From Knoellia locipacati (GTDB lineage: Bacteria > Actinomycetota > Actinomycetes > Actinomycetales > Dermatophilaceae), in the NCBI RefSeq assembly GCF_007992835.1, contig NZ_BKBA01000003.1:806001-870000 (forward strand): a DNA stretch of 64,000 bases. The letters run 5' to 3'. The number at the start of each line of letters is the position of its first letter. Positions within the stretch are counted from its first letter, which is position 1. The notes beneath the pieces are model-generated. The model was not told the DNA's origin and made no database searches. It worked only from the letters and a program-made list of their open reading frames with translations. Positions 46,648 through 56,531 of this stretch are shown here, piece after piece. The translations under genes and the position numbers were made by a program.

Positions 46648-47186
46648 CGGCGCCGCAGCAGGGACATCGGGCGGTCGAGCAGCCCGGCCGGGCCGCGCTG
46701 CTGCTCACCGAGGTAGGCATCGAGAACGAGCAGCCCAGCCGTCGTGGCGGGTGTCGCCCACTGCAGCCACCGCATGCGCTGGACCAGCGCGTCCTTGCGG
46801 GCCGAGGCAGCCGGGTCCTTCGCGGCCGCCTCCTGGGCCTGTCCCAGTCGGGCGCCGTTGAGGTAGGCCGCGGCGCTGGCCGCGAGCGCGGCGCCGGTCA
46901 GCGCGGTCTTGAGGACCACGGCGGCCGTGGTCGGTGGGTGGGCCAGGGTGCGGCGACGGTTGTCGGCGACGATGGCGAGCCCGCTGAGGACGTGCAGCCC
47001 GATGGCCCCACCCTGCACGGGCCCCCAGGCCGTCCAGCCACGGTCGGAGATCTGCGCCCTCTCCCTGTCGTCGTCGCCCTCTCGGGCCGCGGGGTTGAGC
47101 CCCACCGCACCCATGAGGGAGCCACCGAACCACGCAGCGTTGGTGACGAGGTGGGTCGCCCGGACGGCAGTGCTGAAGACGGTCAT
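46644..47186 (-). CDS. Four-helix membrane protein, first gene of the glycosyltransferase operon
   Basis: A 180-aa protein with about four hydrophobic segments (ATHLVTNAAWFGGSLMGAVGL, GGAIGLHVLSGLAIV, TAAVVLKTALTGAALAASAAAYL, WATPATTAGLLVLDAYL). No family named with confidence. TAGCGT (minus strand, 47194-47199) is 7 bp before ATG 47186 and is the best promoter for the whole operon 47186-39388. Confidence 0.72.
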   Translation of the reverse strand: MTVFSTAVRATHLVTNAAWFGGSLMGAVGLNPAAREGDDDRERAQISDRGWTAWGPVQGGAIGLHVLSGLAIVADNRRRTLAHPPTTAAVVLKTALTGAALAASAAAYLNGARLGQAQEAAAKDPAASARKDALVQRMRWLQWATPATTAGLLVLDAYLGEQQRGPAGLLDRPMSLLRRR

Positions 47187-47259
47187 GCCTGTGACGCTAT
47201 GGACGAACCGGCGCCACCGGCTCACCCCAATGGGCGGAAGGCCCGGACGGCCGGTGTCG

Positions 47260-48195
47260 TCAGGTCCGCGGCGAGCGCCCGGGGGTGGTCGCGTCGTCGA
47301 GGTCGAACAACCGCCGTGCGTTCTCACGCAGCACGTTGCGCGACCACTGCTCCCCCAGGCCGAGGTCGAGCACCGAGTCGACGGCCTCGAGGTAGGGATA
47401 GGGGATGTTGGGGAAGTCGCTGCCGAAGAGGACGCGCTCCCCCATCTCGCCGAGCAGGTCGCGCAGCTCGGCCGGGAACGGGTGCATCGCCTCGGTGAAC
47501 CGCGTGAACACCATGGTCGTGTCGAGGTGGACCCGCGGGTGCGCCACGCACAGCTCGAGGAACTCGCGGTACTCCGGCATCCCCGCGTGTGCGACGACGA
47601 GCGTGAGCCCCGGGAAGCGACGCAGGAGCACCCGGACCCCGTCGACGCCGGTGTGCTCGCCGGGTGCCGGGCCGTTGCCGGCGTGGATGACGACCGGCGT
47701 CCCGCTGCGTTCGAGGGCGGTCCACACGTCGTCGAGGAGCGGGTCGTTCGGGTCGAAGGCGCCCACCTGCACGTGCACCTTGAACACCCGGGCGCCGGAC
47801 GAGATCGCCTCTCGCACATAGGCGCCCGCGCCGGGCTCGGGGAAGAACGTCGCCGACCTCAGGCAGTCGGGGTGGGTGTCGGCGAATGCCCCGGCCCACC
47901 CGTTGAGCCACTGCGCCATGCCAGGCCGGTGCGGATAGCTCAGCGCCGTGAACGCCTCGACCCCGAACGCCCGCAGCGTCGCGACCCGCTCGTCGTCGCC
48001 GGTCCGGTAGGCGATCGGCCACGGGCGGCCGAACGCCTCCTCCGCACGGTCGAAGTACGCCCAGACCTTGTCGAGCACCCGGGCCGGCATGAAGTGGGTG
48101 TGGACGTCGACCATCCCGGGCAGCCCGAGGGCGTCGAGCCGGGAGCGCACCAGCGCGGCCTCGTGGGCGGGCAGCAGGACGGGGGCGGACGGCAT
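47260..48195 (-). CDS. Amidohydrolase family protein (amidohydrolase 2)
   Basis: A 311-aa TIM-barrel metalloenzyme: MVDVHTHFMPARVLDKVW carries the HxH metal site, VVIHAG and LVVAHAGMPEY further histidines, and VLFGSDFPNIPYP the catalytic Asp. The amidohydrolase 2 group includes decarboxylases such as ACMSD-like enzymes. Substrate unknown; no kyn pathway partner is adjacent. ATG 48195 is inside a GGCATAC word. Divergent from the small secreted protein gene. Confidence 0.85.
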   Translation of the reverse strand: MPSAPVLLPAHEAALVRSRLDALGLPGMVDVHTHFMPARVLDKVWAYFDRAEEAFGRPWPIAYRTGDDERVATLRAFGVEAFTALSYPHRPGMAQWLNGWAGAFADTHPDCLRSATFFPEPGAGAYVREAISSGARVFKVHVQVGAFDPNDPLLDDVWTALERSGTPVVIHAGNGPAPGEHTGVDGVRVLLRRFPGLTLVVAHAGMPEYREFLELCVAHPRVHLDTTMVFTRFTEAMHPFPAELRDLLGEMGERVLFGSDFPNIPYPYLEAVDSVLDLGLGEQWSRNVLRENARRLFDLDDATTPGRSPRT

Positions 48196-48222
48196 ACCGG
48201 CATCGTCCCCGAGCCCCGCGGC

Positions 48223-48265
48223 CGCAGCGAAATCGCAGCCGATCCGCAGCGCGCCCCGGCACCGT
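48223..48265 (+). promoter_or_regulatory. SARP-type direct repeats and -10, site D
   Basis: CGCAGCGAAAT, CGCAGCCGATC and CGCAGCGCGCC (48223-48255) keep an 11-bp period; CACCGT at 48260-48265 is exactly 8 bp after the last GCAGCG, as in site A. The match to site A continues downstream (GCACCGT, then GTCG). It is 35 bp before the ATG of the small secreted protein and about 35 kb from the SARP gene. Confidence 0.75.
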
Positions 48266-48299
48266 TCACGTCGACCCACCCCGCGCGAGAGGACCTCCC

Positions 48300-48782
48300 A
48301 TGAAGCGCTTCGCCACCACCCTCCTGGCCAGCACGGCCGCGATCGGCGCCATCCTCGCCTCGGCACCTTCGGCGAGCGCCGAGAGCAACACCACGACCTA
48401 CTCCGGCTGCCGCGGCACCCTCAGCCGGTCGGTGCCGATCACGAGCGCCGGCGGCACGGTCCTCAGCCGCGTCCAGATCTGGGAGTACGGCAGCGCCCGC
48501 CTGTCCGAGGTCTGCGTCAAGAACGTCCACGTCGGCAGCACGGTCGGCAAGTCCCTCTGGACGATGGTCTCGATCGGCAGCCTCTACGACCGCGGCGACT
48601 ACTCGCAGTACGCCGGCGCCATCCGCACCTCCGGCGACTGGAACGGCTCCTACGACATCCACGTGGGCGGCGCGAACCCCGCCAACCCCGACCGCGACTA
48701 CTACTGCCGCAAGGTCGACGGCCGGATCGGCGACCGTTGGGCGCCGAACATCTGGCTCTGCTACGTCTTCAACTCCCGCTGA
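48300..48782 (+). CDS. Small secreted protein under SARP-type promoter
   Basis: A 160-aa exported protein with a clear signal peptide (MKRFATTLLASTAAIGAILA..SASAES, cleavage near residue 28). The mature part has four or more Cys (CRGTL, VCVKN, YYCRK, LCYVF) that may form disulfides, and is rich in Ser, Gly and Tyr. No enzymatic motif recognised. ATG 48300 follows GAGAGGA at 48287-48293. Its promoter (site D) matches those of the CHAP and M15 genes, so it may act with them at the cell surface. Confidence 0.82.
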   Translation: MKRFATTLLASTAAIGAILASAPSASAESNTTTYSGCRGTLSRSVPITSAGGTVLSRVQIWEYGSARLSEVCVKNVHVGSTVGKSLWTMVSIGSLYDRGDYSQYAGAIRTSGDWNGSYDIHVGGANPANPDRDYYCRKVDGRIGDRWAPNIWLCYVFNSR

Positions 48783-48831
48783 CCCCGCTGCACCGACGGG
48801 TCCGCCGTCCCTGAGGCGGCCCGCTCCCGGG

Positions 48832-48873
48832 GAGAGCCGGTATGCCGTGTCGAGACACGGCATACCGGCTCTC
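48832..48873. terminator. 20-bp perfect hairpin made of inverted GTATGCCG words
   Basis: GAGAGCCGGTATGCCGTGTC (48832-48851) pairs perfectly with 48854-48873 around a 2-nt centre (a 4-nt loop if the closing pair opens). Each arm contains one copy of the dispersed word GTATGCCG. It lies between the convergent small secreted protein and MFS genes and probably terminates both; no T-tract. Confidence 0.8.
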
Positions 48874-48901
48874 GGAAGGTGCCCGGCCGGAAGGTCCTGG
48901 C

Positions 48902-50338
48902 TCAGGCGACCTGTCGGCGTGGGATGAGCAGGACGATCACGGCGGCGAGCACGGAGGCGCCGGCGCAGAGCGCGAAGAGCTCGCGGTAGGCGTCGATCGA
49001 GGGGACAGCGAAGTCCCCGAGGATGACCGTGTTGGCGGCGAGCATGCTGCCGCCGATGGCGCTGGCGAGTGAGCTGCCCAGGCTGCGGAACAGCGCGTTG
49101 AGGCCGTTGGCCGCGGAGATCTCGGACGCCGGTGAGTGCTCGTTGATGAGCGACGGGATGGCGGCGTAGCCCACGCCCGTGCCGATGCCGACGACGGTCG
49201 CGCCGATGATGACCTCGGTGAGGTTGCCGGACCAGACGATGCGCATGAGCCAGCCGAGGGCCACGACGACCGCACCCAGGGCGAGCGTGAACGGCGCACC
49301 CCGCACGGCGATGAGCTTGGCGGCCAGCGGCGAGAGCAGCAGCATCGCGATACCGCTGGGCAGCATGGCGAGACCACCGACGAGCAGGCTGGAGCCGAAG
49401 CCGTAGCCGCTCACCTCCGGCGCCTCGACGTAGGCGGCGGTGCCGATGAACGACGCGAAGAGGGCGAACCCGAAGAGGACCGACGCGAGGTTGGTGAGCA
49501 CGATGGGCTTGCGGCGCAGCGCGTTGAGGTCGACCAGCGGGTCGGTGATGCGCAGCTGCGACCACACGAAGACGCAGAGGATGACGACCGACGCGGCGAG
49601 CAGACCGAGCACCTTCGCCGAGGCCAAGCCCCAGCTCGATGCCTGGGCGAGCGGGAGCATGAGAGAGACCAGACCGGCTGCGAGCAGCACGGAGCCGACG
49701 AGGTCGACCCGCCCGCCGGTGCGCACGGTGGACTCGGGGACGATCGTCAGGATCCCGACGAACGCGACGAGCCCGGCGACCGCGTTGACCCAGAAGAGCA
49801 TGTGGAAGTCGGCGTGCTCGGCCACGAAGCCCGCAAAGGGCAGGCCGAGGGCGCCGCCGACGCCGAGCATGGCGCTGATGAGGGCGACCGACGAGCCGAC
49901 CCTCTCCTTGGGCATGAGACCGGCGAGCAGGCTGATGCCGAGCGGGACGGCGGCCGCCGCGGCGCCCTGGATGGCGCGACCGGCGATGAGCAGCCCGATG
50001 TTGTCGGTCACGGCCGTGAGGAGCGAGCCGACGGTGAGTGCCCCCATGGCGACGAGCAGCATGAGGCGCTTGCCGAACATGTCACCGAGACGGCCCATGA
50101 TCGGCACCGAGACGGCGGCCACGAGCAGGGTCGAGGTGAGCAGCCAGCTGACGTTGCCGGCCGACGTGTCGAGTGCGGCGGGGAGGGTGCCGAGGACGGG
50201 GACGAGCACCGACTGCGACAGCGACACGACGAGGGCGCCGAGGCCGACGACGAACAGCTCAAGGTTGGCCCGACTGCGTGAGGGCGCGACCGCGGCCTCG
50301 GTCGGGTGCGGCGCGTCGGTGAGAACGCTTTCGGACAT
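48902..50338 (-). CDS. MFS transporter (DHA2-like efflux)
   Basis: A 478-aa permease with about 14 hydrophobic segments; motif A GRLGDMFGKRLML follows the second helix, and GAMLGVGG-like motif C (SAMLGVGGALGLPFAGF) lies in helix 5. Likely drug or metabolite export. Divergent TetR gene upstream; TACAGT (minus strand, 50413-50418) is a probable -10 and a palindrome overlaps its -35 region. Confidence 0.88.
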   Translation of the reverse strand: MSESVLTDAPHPTEAAVAPSRSRANLELFVVGLGALVVSLSQSVLVPVLGTLPAALDTSAGNVSWLLTSTLLVAAVSVPIMGRLGDMFGKRLMLLVAMGALTVGSLLTAVTDNIGLLIAGRAIQGAAAAAVPLGISLLAGLMPKERVGSSVALISAMLGVGGALGLPFAGFVAEHADFHMLFWVNAVAGLVAFVGILTIVPESTVRTGGRVDLVGSVLLAAGLVSLMLPLAQASSWGLASAKVLGLLAASVVILCVFVWSQLRITDPLVDLNALRRKPIVLTNLASVLFGFALFASFIGTAAYVEAPEVSGYGFGSSLLVGGLAMLPSGIAMLLLSPLAAKLIAVRGAPFTLALGAVVVALGWLMRIVWSGNLTEVIIGATVVGIGTGVGYAAIPSLINEHSPASEISAANGLNALFRSLGSSLASAIGGSMLAANTVILGDFAVPSIDAYRELFALCAGASVLAAVIVLLIPRRQVA

Positions 50339-50426
50339 GACGAGGTCCTTCCGGGGACGAACGAAGGGGGGTGGTGGCGTGCGACGGCTCTGGCGACGAC
50401 CGACCGACAGGCACTGTACGCCTTTT

Positions 50427-50443
50427 GTGGCACTGAGTGCCAC
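50427..50443. promoter_or_regulatory. Palindromic operator between MFS and TetR genes
   Basis: GTGGCAC-TGA-GTGCCAC is a perfect 7-3-7 inverted repeat flanked by T/A runs. It sits just upstream of the MFS -10 (TACAGT, minus strand) and about 27 bp upstream of the TetR -10 TAGGAT (50470-50475), so one repressor dimer could control both genes. Confidence 0.7.
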
Positions 50444-50481
50444 TTTTGGCTTCGAGCGTCAGCCGCGCCTAGGATGCGCAC

Positions 50482-51075
50482 ATGGGTGAGGTCATGTCGT
50501 TGAGGGAGCGGACGCGCGGCGCCGTGCGCGACGAGGTGATGCGTCAGGCCTGGGCGCTCTTCGCGAGCCAGGGCTTCGAGGCGACGACCATCGACCAGAT
50601 CGCCGAGGCGGCGGGGATGTCGCGCCGCTCGTTCTTCCGCTACTTCGAGAGCAAGGACGAGCTCGTCCTCGAGCAGCTCGCGGAGTCGGGGCGCGCCGTC
50701 GCCGCGGCCCTGGCCGCCCGCCCCGCCGAGGAGTCGCCCTGGGTCGCACTGCGTGCGGCGTTCGACGAGTCGGTGACCCGGATGGAGGCCAACGCCGAGA
50801 AGTCGCACCCGCTCCAGGTGATGCTCCACCACGAGCCGGCGCTGCGCAGCACCGTCGTCGAGTGGCGCCGGCGGCTCGTCGGCCTGCTGTCCCCGCTCGT
50901 GGCCGAGCGGCTCGAGCCCCGACGCGGACGGGGCGCCGACGTGCGCGCGGCCGCGGTGACGGCCAGTGCGCTGGCCTGCCTCGATGCCGCCCAGGGCGCG
51001 TGGGCCCTCGACGACGACCTCCGGCTGAGCACCCTGCTCGACCAGGCCATGGGAGCGGTCGCACCGCTCGACTGA
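50482..51075 (+). CDS. TetR family repressor
   Basis: A 197-aa TetR protein with helix-turn-helix at residues ~12-60 (ALFASQGFEATTIDQIAEAAGMSRRSFFRYFESKDEL, in parts). The C-terminal helices resemble the MftR/SCO-type ligand domain. TAGGAT lies 6 bp before ATG 50482, so a leaderless mRNA is likely. Divergent from the MFS gene, which it probably represses through the palindrome at 50427. Confidence 0.88.
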   Translation: MGEVMSLRERTRGAVRDEVMRQAWALFASQGFEATTIDQIAEAAGMSRRSFFRYFESKDELVLEQLAESGRAVAAALAARPAEESPWVALRAAFDESVTRMEANAEKSHPLQVMLHHEPALRSTVVEWRRRLVGLLSPLVAERLEPRRGRGADVRAAAVTASALACLDAAQGAWALDDDLRLSTLLDQAMGAVAPLD

Positions 51076-51115
51076 GGCCGGTCCGTCACCCCGGCGCCGG
51101 CCGCCGGTCAGTCGG

Positions 51116-51661
51116 TCAGTCGGTCGGGTCCCCGGTCGTGAGCGAGACGTCGACCATGATCTCGGTGGCCAGCTCCTCGAGGTCGGCCTGCAGTGCCTCG
51201 AGGTCGGTGCCGGCGGGCACCGTCGCCACCGCGGTGCACTCGAACAGCCGGCCACCGGCCATCGGGGCGTCGCGGGTGCCGCTCTCGAGCTCGGCGACGC
51301 TGAGCCCGTGCCTGGCGAGCACGCCCGAGACGGCACCCACGATGCCGGGGCGGTCGTTGCCGAGCAGCTCGACCCGGACCTCGCGGCGCGCACCGGCGGT
51401 GTCGACTCCGGTCTCGTCGCCGCTCGCACCGTCGTGCACCGACACGTCGAGCAGACCCTGGAGCGGCGCGAGGGCAGCGCGCAGCTCGTCGGCGCGGCTC
51501 TCTGGCACGGTGACGACGACGATGCCGGCGAACTTGCCCGCCAGCTCGCTGAGGTGGCTGCGCTCCCAGTTGCCGCCGCTGGCCTCGATAACGTCGGCGA
51601 GCGACTTGACGAGGCCCGCGCGGTCGTTGCCGATGACGGAGAGGACGAGTGTCGTGGTCAC
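51116..51661 (-). CDS. Two-ACT-domain protein (GcvR-like)
   Basis: A 181-aa protein of two ACT domains: VLSVIGNDRAGLVKSLADVIEASGGNWERS and VELLGNDRPGIVGAVSGVLARHGLSVAELES both have the ND(R)xGxV ligand turn. GcvR, a regulator of glycine cleavage, has this layout; amino acid sensing is likely but the target is unknown. GTG 51661 has TACGCT 6 bp upstream (51668-51673, minus strand). It lies downstream of ppsA on the same strand. Confidence 0.83.
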   Translation of the reverse strand: MTTTLVLSVIGNDRAGLVKSLADVIEASGGNWERSHLSELAGKFAGIVVVTVPESRADELRAALAPLQGLLDVSVHDGASGDETGVDTAGARREVRVELLGNDRPGIVGAVSGVLARHGLSVAELESGTRDAPMAGGRLFECTAVATVPAGTDLEALQADLEELATEIMVDVSLTTGDPTD

Positions 51662-51766
51662 GCTCGCAGCGTAGCCCTCACCCTCGCCGCCGCAGTGTCT
51701 GCGCAAATGGCTGCTAGAGCGACCGGATCCGCAGACGCTGGGGGACGTGAGGCGGCGGGAGAGCGG

Positions 51767-54175
<2,409 letters not shown>

Positions 54176-54213
54176 GATGGTCCTTTCGTCGGGGCGTCGT
54201 CGCCCTCGTGAGC

Positions 54214-55074
54214 TCAAGCGAGGTCGGGCAGCCGGCTGCTCTGCATGATGACGGCAGCCATCTCCTCGACGGACATCTTGGCGGAGTTGATCGCCGGGAT
54301 CCGATGGGCCCGGTACATCGTCTCTGCCCTGCGCAGCTCGAAGCTGCACTGGGCGAGCGTGGCATAGGTCGAGCCGGGCCTGCGCTCCCCTCTCACCTGG
54401 CTGAGACGGGCGGGCGTGGAGAGCAGGCCGAAGCACTTGTCGCCGAGGTCGCGCAGCGGTCGGGGCAGGTCGCCGGTGTCGAAGTCCTCGGGCACGAGCG
54501 GGTAGTTCGCGACCTTGAGCCCGTGCTGGAGAGCGAGGTACATCGAGGTCGGCGTCTTCCCGCACCGCGAGGGCGCCACGAGGATGAGGTCGGACTGCGC
54601 GAGGTTGCGCAGGCTGGCCCCGTCGTCGTGCTCCATCGCGAACTCGATCGCCTTCATCCGGCGGTCGTAGCGCAGGGTGTCGCCGACCCCGTGGAGGGCG
54701 GCGGCGCTGTGGGTGGCGTTGACGTGGAGGACGCGCTCGACGGTGTCGAGGTGCGAGCCGAAGAGGTCGATGAACGCGGCCTGCGTACGCTGTAGCTCCT
54801 GGCGGATCTCGTCGTCGGAGACCGTGGAGAACGCCAGCGGGGTCACCGAGTCGGTCATGGCGCCGTCGATCTGCGCCACGACCTCGCTCGCCTTCTCGAC
54901 GGTGGTGATGAAGGGGATCTTGCGGCGGGTGAAGGCGAGCCCGGGGAACTGGGCCAGCAGCAGGTTGCCGAGCGTCTCGGCCGAGATGCCGGTGCCGCCG
55001 GCGAGGAAGAAGACCGGCGTCGCCGGTTGGTCCGGCGTGCTGTGAGGGGTCGTCGGGACCGTCGGGGTCGTCAT
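54214..55074 (-). CDS. ppsR: PEP synthase regulatory protein (PSRP kinase/pyrophosphorylase)
   Basis: A 286-aa DUF299 protein: [25 protein letters not shown] at the N-terminus and the P-loop-like [32 protein letters not shown] are diagnostic. PSRP uses ADP to phosphorylate and inactivate PEP synthase and Pi to restore it. Adjacency to ppsA supports this pairing. A 38-aa membrane-protein ORF starts the transcript 4 bp upstream. Confidence 0.93.
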   Translation of the reverse strand: MTTPTVPTTPHSTPDQPATPVFFLAGGTGISAETLGNLLLAQFPGLAFTRRKIPFITTVEKASEVVAQIDGAMTDSVTPLAFSTVSDDEIRQELQRTQAAFIDLFGSHLDTVERVLHVNATHSAAALHGVGDTLRYDRRMKAIEFAMEHDDGASLRNLAQSDLILVAPSRCGKTPTSMYLALQHGLKVANYPLVPEDFDTGDLPRPLRDLGDKCFGLLSTPARLSQVRGERRPGSTYATLAQCSFELRRAETMYRAHRIPAINSAKMSVEEMAAVIMQSSRLPDLA

Positions 55075-55078
55075 GGTC

Positions 55079-55195
55079 TCAGCGGACGAGCAGGTTGAGG
55101 ACGACGGTGAGGACCACCGACAGGACGACGGAGACGAGAATCATGACGAGGCAGCCGGAGGCGCCACCGACCGGACGGATCTGCACAGGGCTCAT
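55079..55195 (-). CDS. Small membrane protein (38 aa) upstream of ppsR-ppsA
   Basis: A 38-aa ORF: MSPVQIRPVGGASGCLVMIL, then a continuous hydrophobic helix rich in Val and Leu, ending LLVR. ATG 55195 is preceded by AGGA. The stop is 4 bp from the ppsR start on the same strand, and the normal high-GC codon pattern supports a real gene. It could anchor or modulate PSRP or PEP synthase, but no family is known to me. Confidence 0.6.
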   Translation of the reverse strand: MSPVQIRPVGGASGCLVMILVSVVLSVVLTVVLNLLVR

Positions 55196-55481
55196 GGGTC
55201 CTGATCGTGGCACAGCCGAGCGAGGCGAAGCCTTTGGGCGGAGCCCACCGCACTGTCGTTGCCCGAGACTCCCTGCCTCGAAACGTCGGTATTCGCGGTA
55301 GTCCGGCGCAAGACAGCTATCCCACGTAATCTGACCGCGCATTCATGGGCGGCGTGCTGGGGGACGGAGATGCATCGCCTCTGCTTTTCTCGTGTCGCGT
55401 CACCACCACGCATGCGGGCCCATCAGTGCCAGCTCCGGGTCCCCGGGCCAGACCCTGCCCGCCTCACCAAAGGAAGAGAAC

Positions 55482-55856
55482 ATGGAAGCCAGCGTCATTG
55501 CGGCATGGACGTTCATGAACGAAGTTCCCGTCCCCGAGGACGTGCAGGAGATCCTCACTGATGGCGAGCAGGCGGTGACGGCCTTCAAGACGTTCCGCGA
55601 CAGCGCCATCTTCACCACGAAGCGGCTCATCGTGCGCGATGCGCAGGGGTTGACCGGCAAGAAGGTGGAGATTTACTCGCTCCCCTACAACGCCATCAAC
55701 ATGTGGTCGTCCGAGAACGCCGGCAAGATCTTCGACATCAACGCGGAAATCGAGCTGTGGACTCGCGCCGGTCACATCAAGATCAAACTCGGCAAGGGGG
55801 CCGATGTGCGGCGAATCGACCAGCTCATCGCATGGGCAGTCCTCAAGTCACACTGA
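55482..55856 (+). CDS. Bacterial PH-domain protein, atypical composition
   Basis: A 124-aa protein matching the bPH (PF08000-like) fold: TDGEQAVTAFKTFRDSAIFTTKRLIVRDAQGLTGKKVEIYSLPYNAIN (in parts), then an IELWTRAGHIKIKLGKG strand and a C-terminal helix. Role unknown. Both the gene and its 286-bp upstream region have clearly lower GC and more A/T-ending codons (ATT, AAA, GAA) than neighbours, suggesting transfer. ATG 55482 follows AAAGGAAG. Nothing else recognised in 55196-55481. Confidence 0.82.
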   Translation: MEASVIAAWTFMNEVPVPEDVQEILTDGEQAVTAFKTFRDSAIFTTKRLIVRDAQGLTGKKVEIYSLPYNAINMWSSENAGKIFDINAEIELWTRAGHIKIKLGKGADVRRIDQLIAWAVLKSH

Positions 55857-55874
55857 TGTCGCCGATCGGGCCCC

Positions 55875-56531
55875 TCAAGGAATTGCCCCGGCGATGACGA
55901 CGACGAGGGTGCGTGGTCCGTGGACACCCTCGACCCGCTCGAGCTCGATGTCGCTCGTCGCGCTCGGTCCGCTGACCCAGGTGAGCGGTCGGCCCCGGTG
56001 GGGCGGGGCGCCGAGCCGGGTGAGGGCCTCCGGCACGTCGTGGACGACCTGGTCGGCCCGGATGACGCAGACATGCGTGTCCGGGACGAGGGAGAGCTCG
56101 CGCCTGCCCTGGTCCGGCCCGTGGTCGAGGACGATCGTGCCGGTCCTCGCGATGCCGACGGCGCACGCGGTGACGACCGCGTCGACCCGGTCGAGCTCGG
56201 CGGCCGAGCCGGCCTCGCCCTCGGTGACGACGGTGGAGACCTCCGCGAGCGCCGTCCGCCACCCGGTGTCGAGACCGGTCGGCACGACGACCGACCCGAG
56301 GCCGCGGGCCCGCAGGACCTCGGCCACGGTCGCGGCCACCTCGCCGGCCGGCACGCGCAGCACCTCCGCGCGGTAGTCGGCGACGTTCTCGGCGAACAGG
56401 TCCAGCGTCCGCGTCCTCCCCGGCGACACTTCGTGACCAGTTGGTCGATTGTTGGCGCGGGCGCCCACGGGGGTCGTGACGTCGGCGGTCGCGGCGCGGA
56501 CCCGGGCCAGGATCTCGTCGCGCGCGCTCAC
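55875..56531 (-). CDS. lutC: Lactate utilisation protein C (LUD domain)
   Basis: A 218-aa LUD/YkgG protein: VSARDEILARVRAAT start, LGSVVVPTGLDTGWRTAL, ACAVGIARTGTIVLDHGPDQGRRELSLVPDTHVCVI (in parts) and LTWVSGPSATSDIELERVEGVHGPRTLVVV are family hallmarks. Part of the LutABC complex that oxidises L-lactate to pyruvate. GTG 56531 overlaps lutB by 4 bp. Confidence 0.9.
   Translation of the reverse strand: MSARDEILARVRAATADVTTPVGARANNRPTGHEVSPGRTRTLDLFAENVADYRAEVLRVPAGEVAATVAEVLRARGLGSVVVPTGLDTGWRTALAEVSTVVTEGEAGSAAELDRVDAVVTACAVGIARTGTIVLDHGPDQGRRELSLVPDTHVCVIRADQVVHDVPEALTRLGAPPHRGRPLTWVSGPSATSDIELERVEGVHGPRTLVVVIAGAIP

Noticed and set aside
47260-48195. Linking the amidohydrolase to kynA as an ACMSD of tryptophan breakdown
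   Set aside because: It is 38 kb from kynA with no other pathway gene; amidohydrolase 2 proteins have many substrates.
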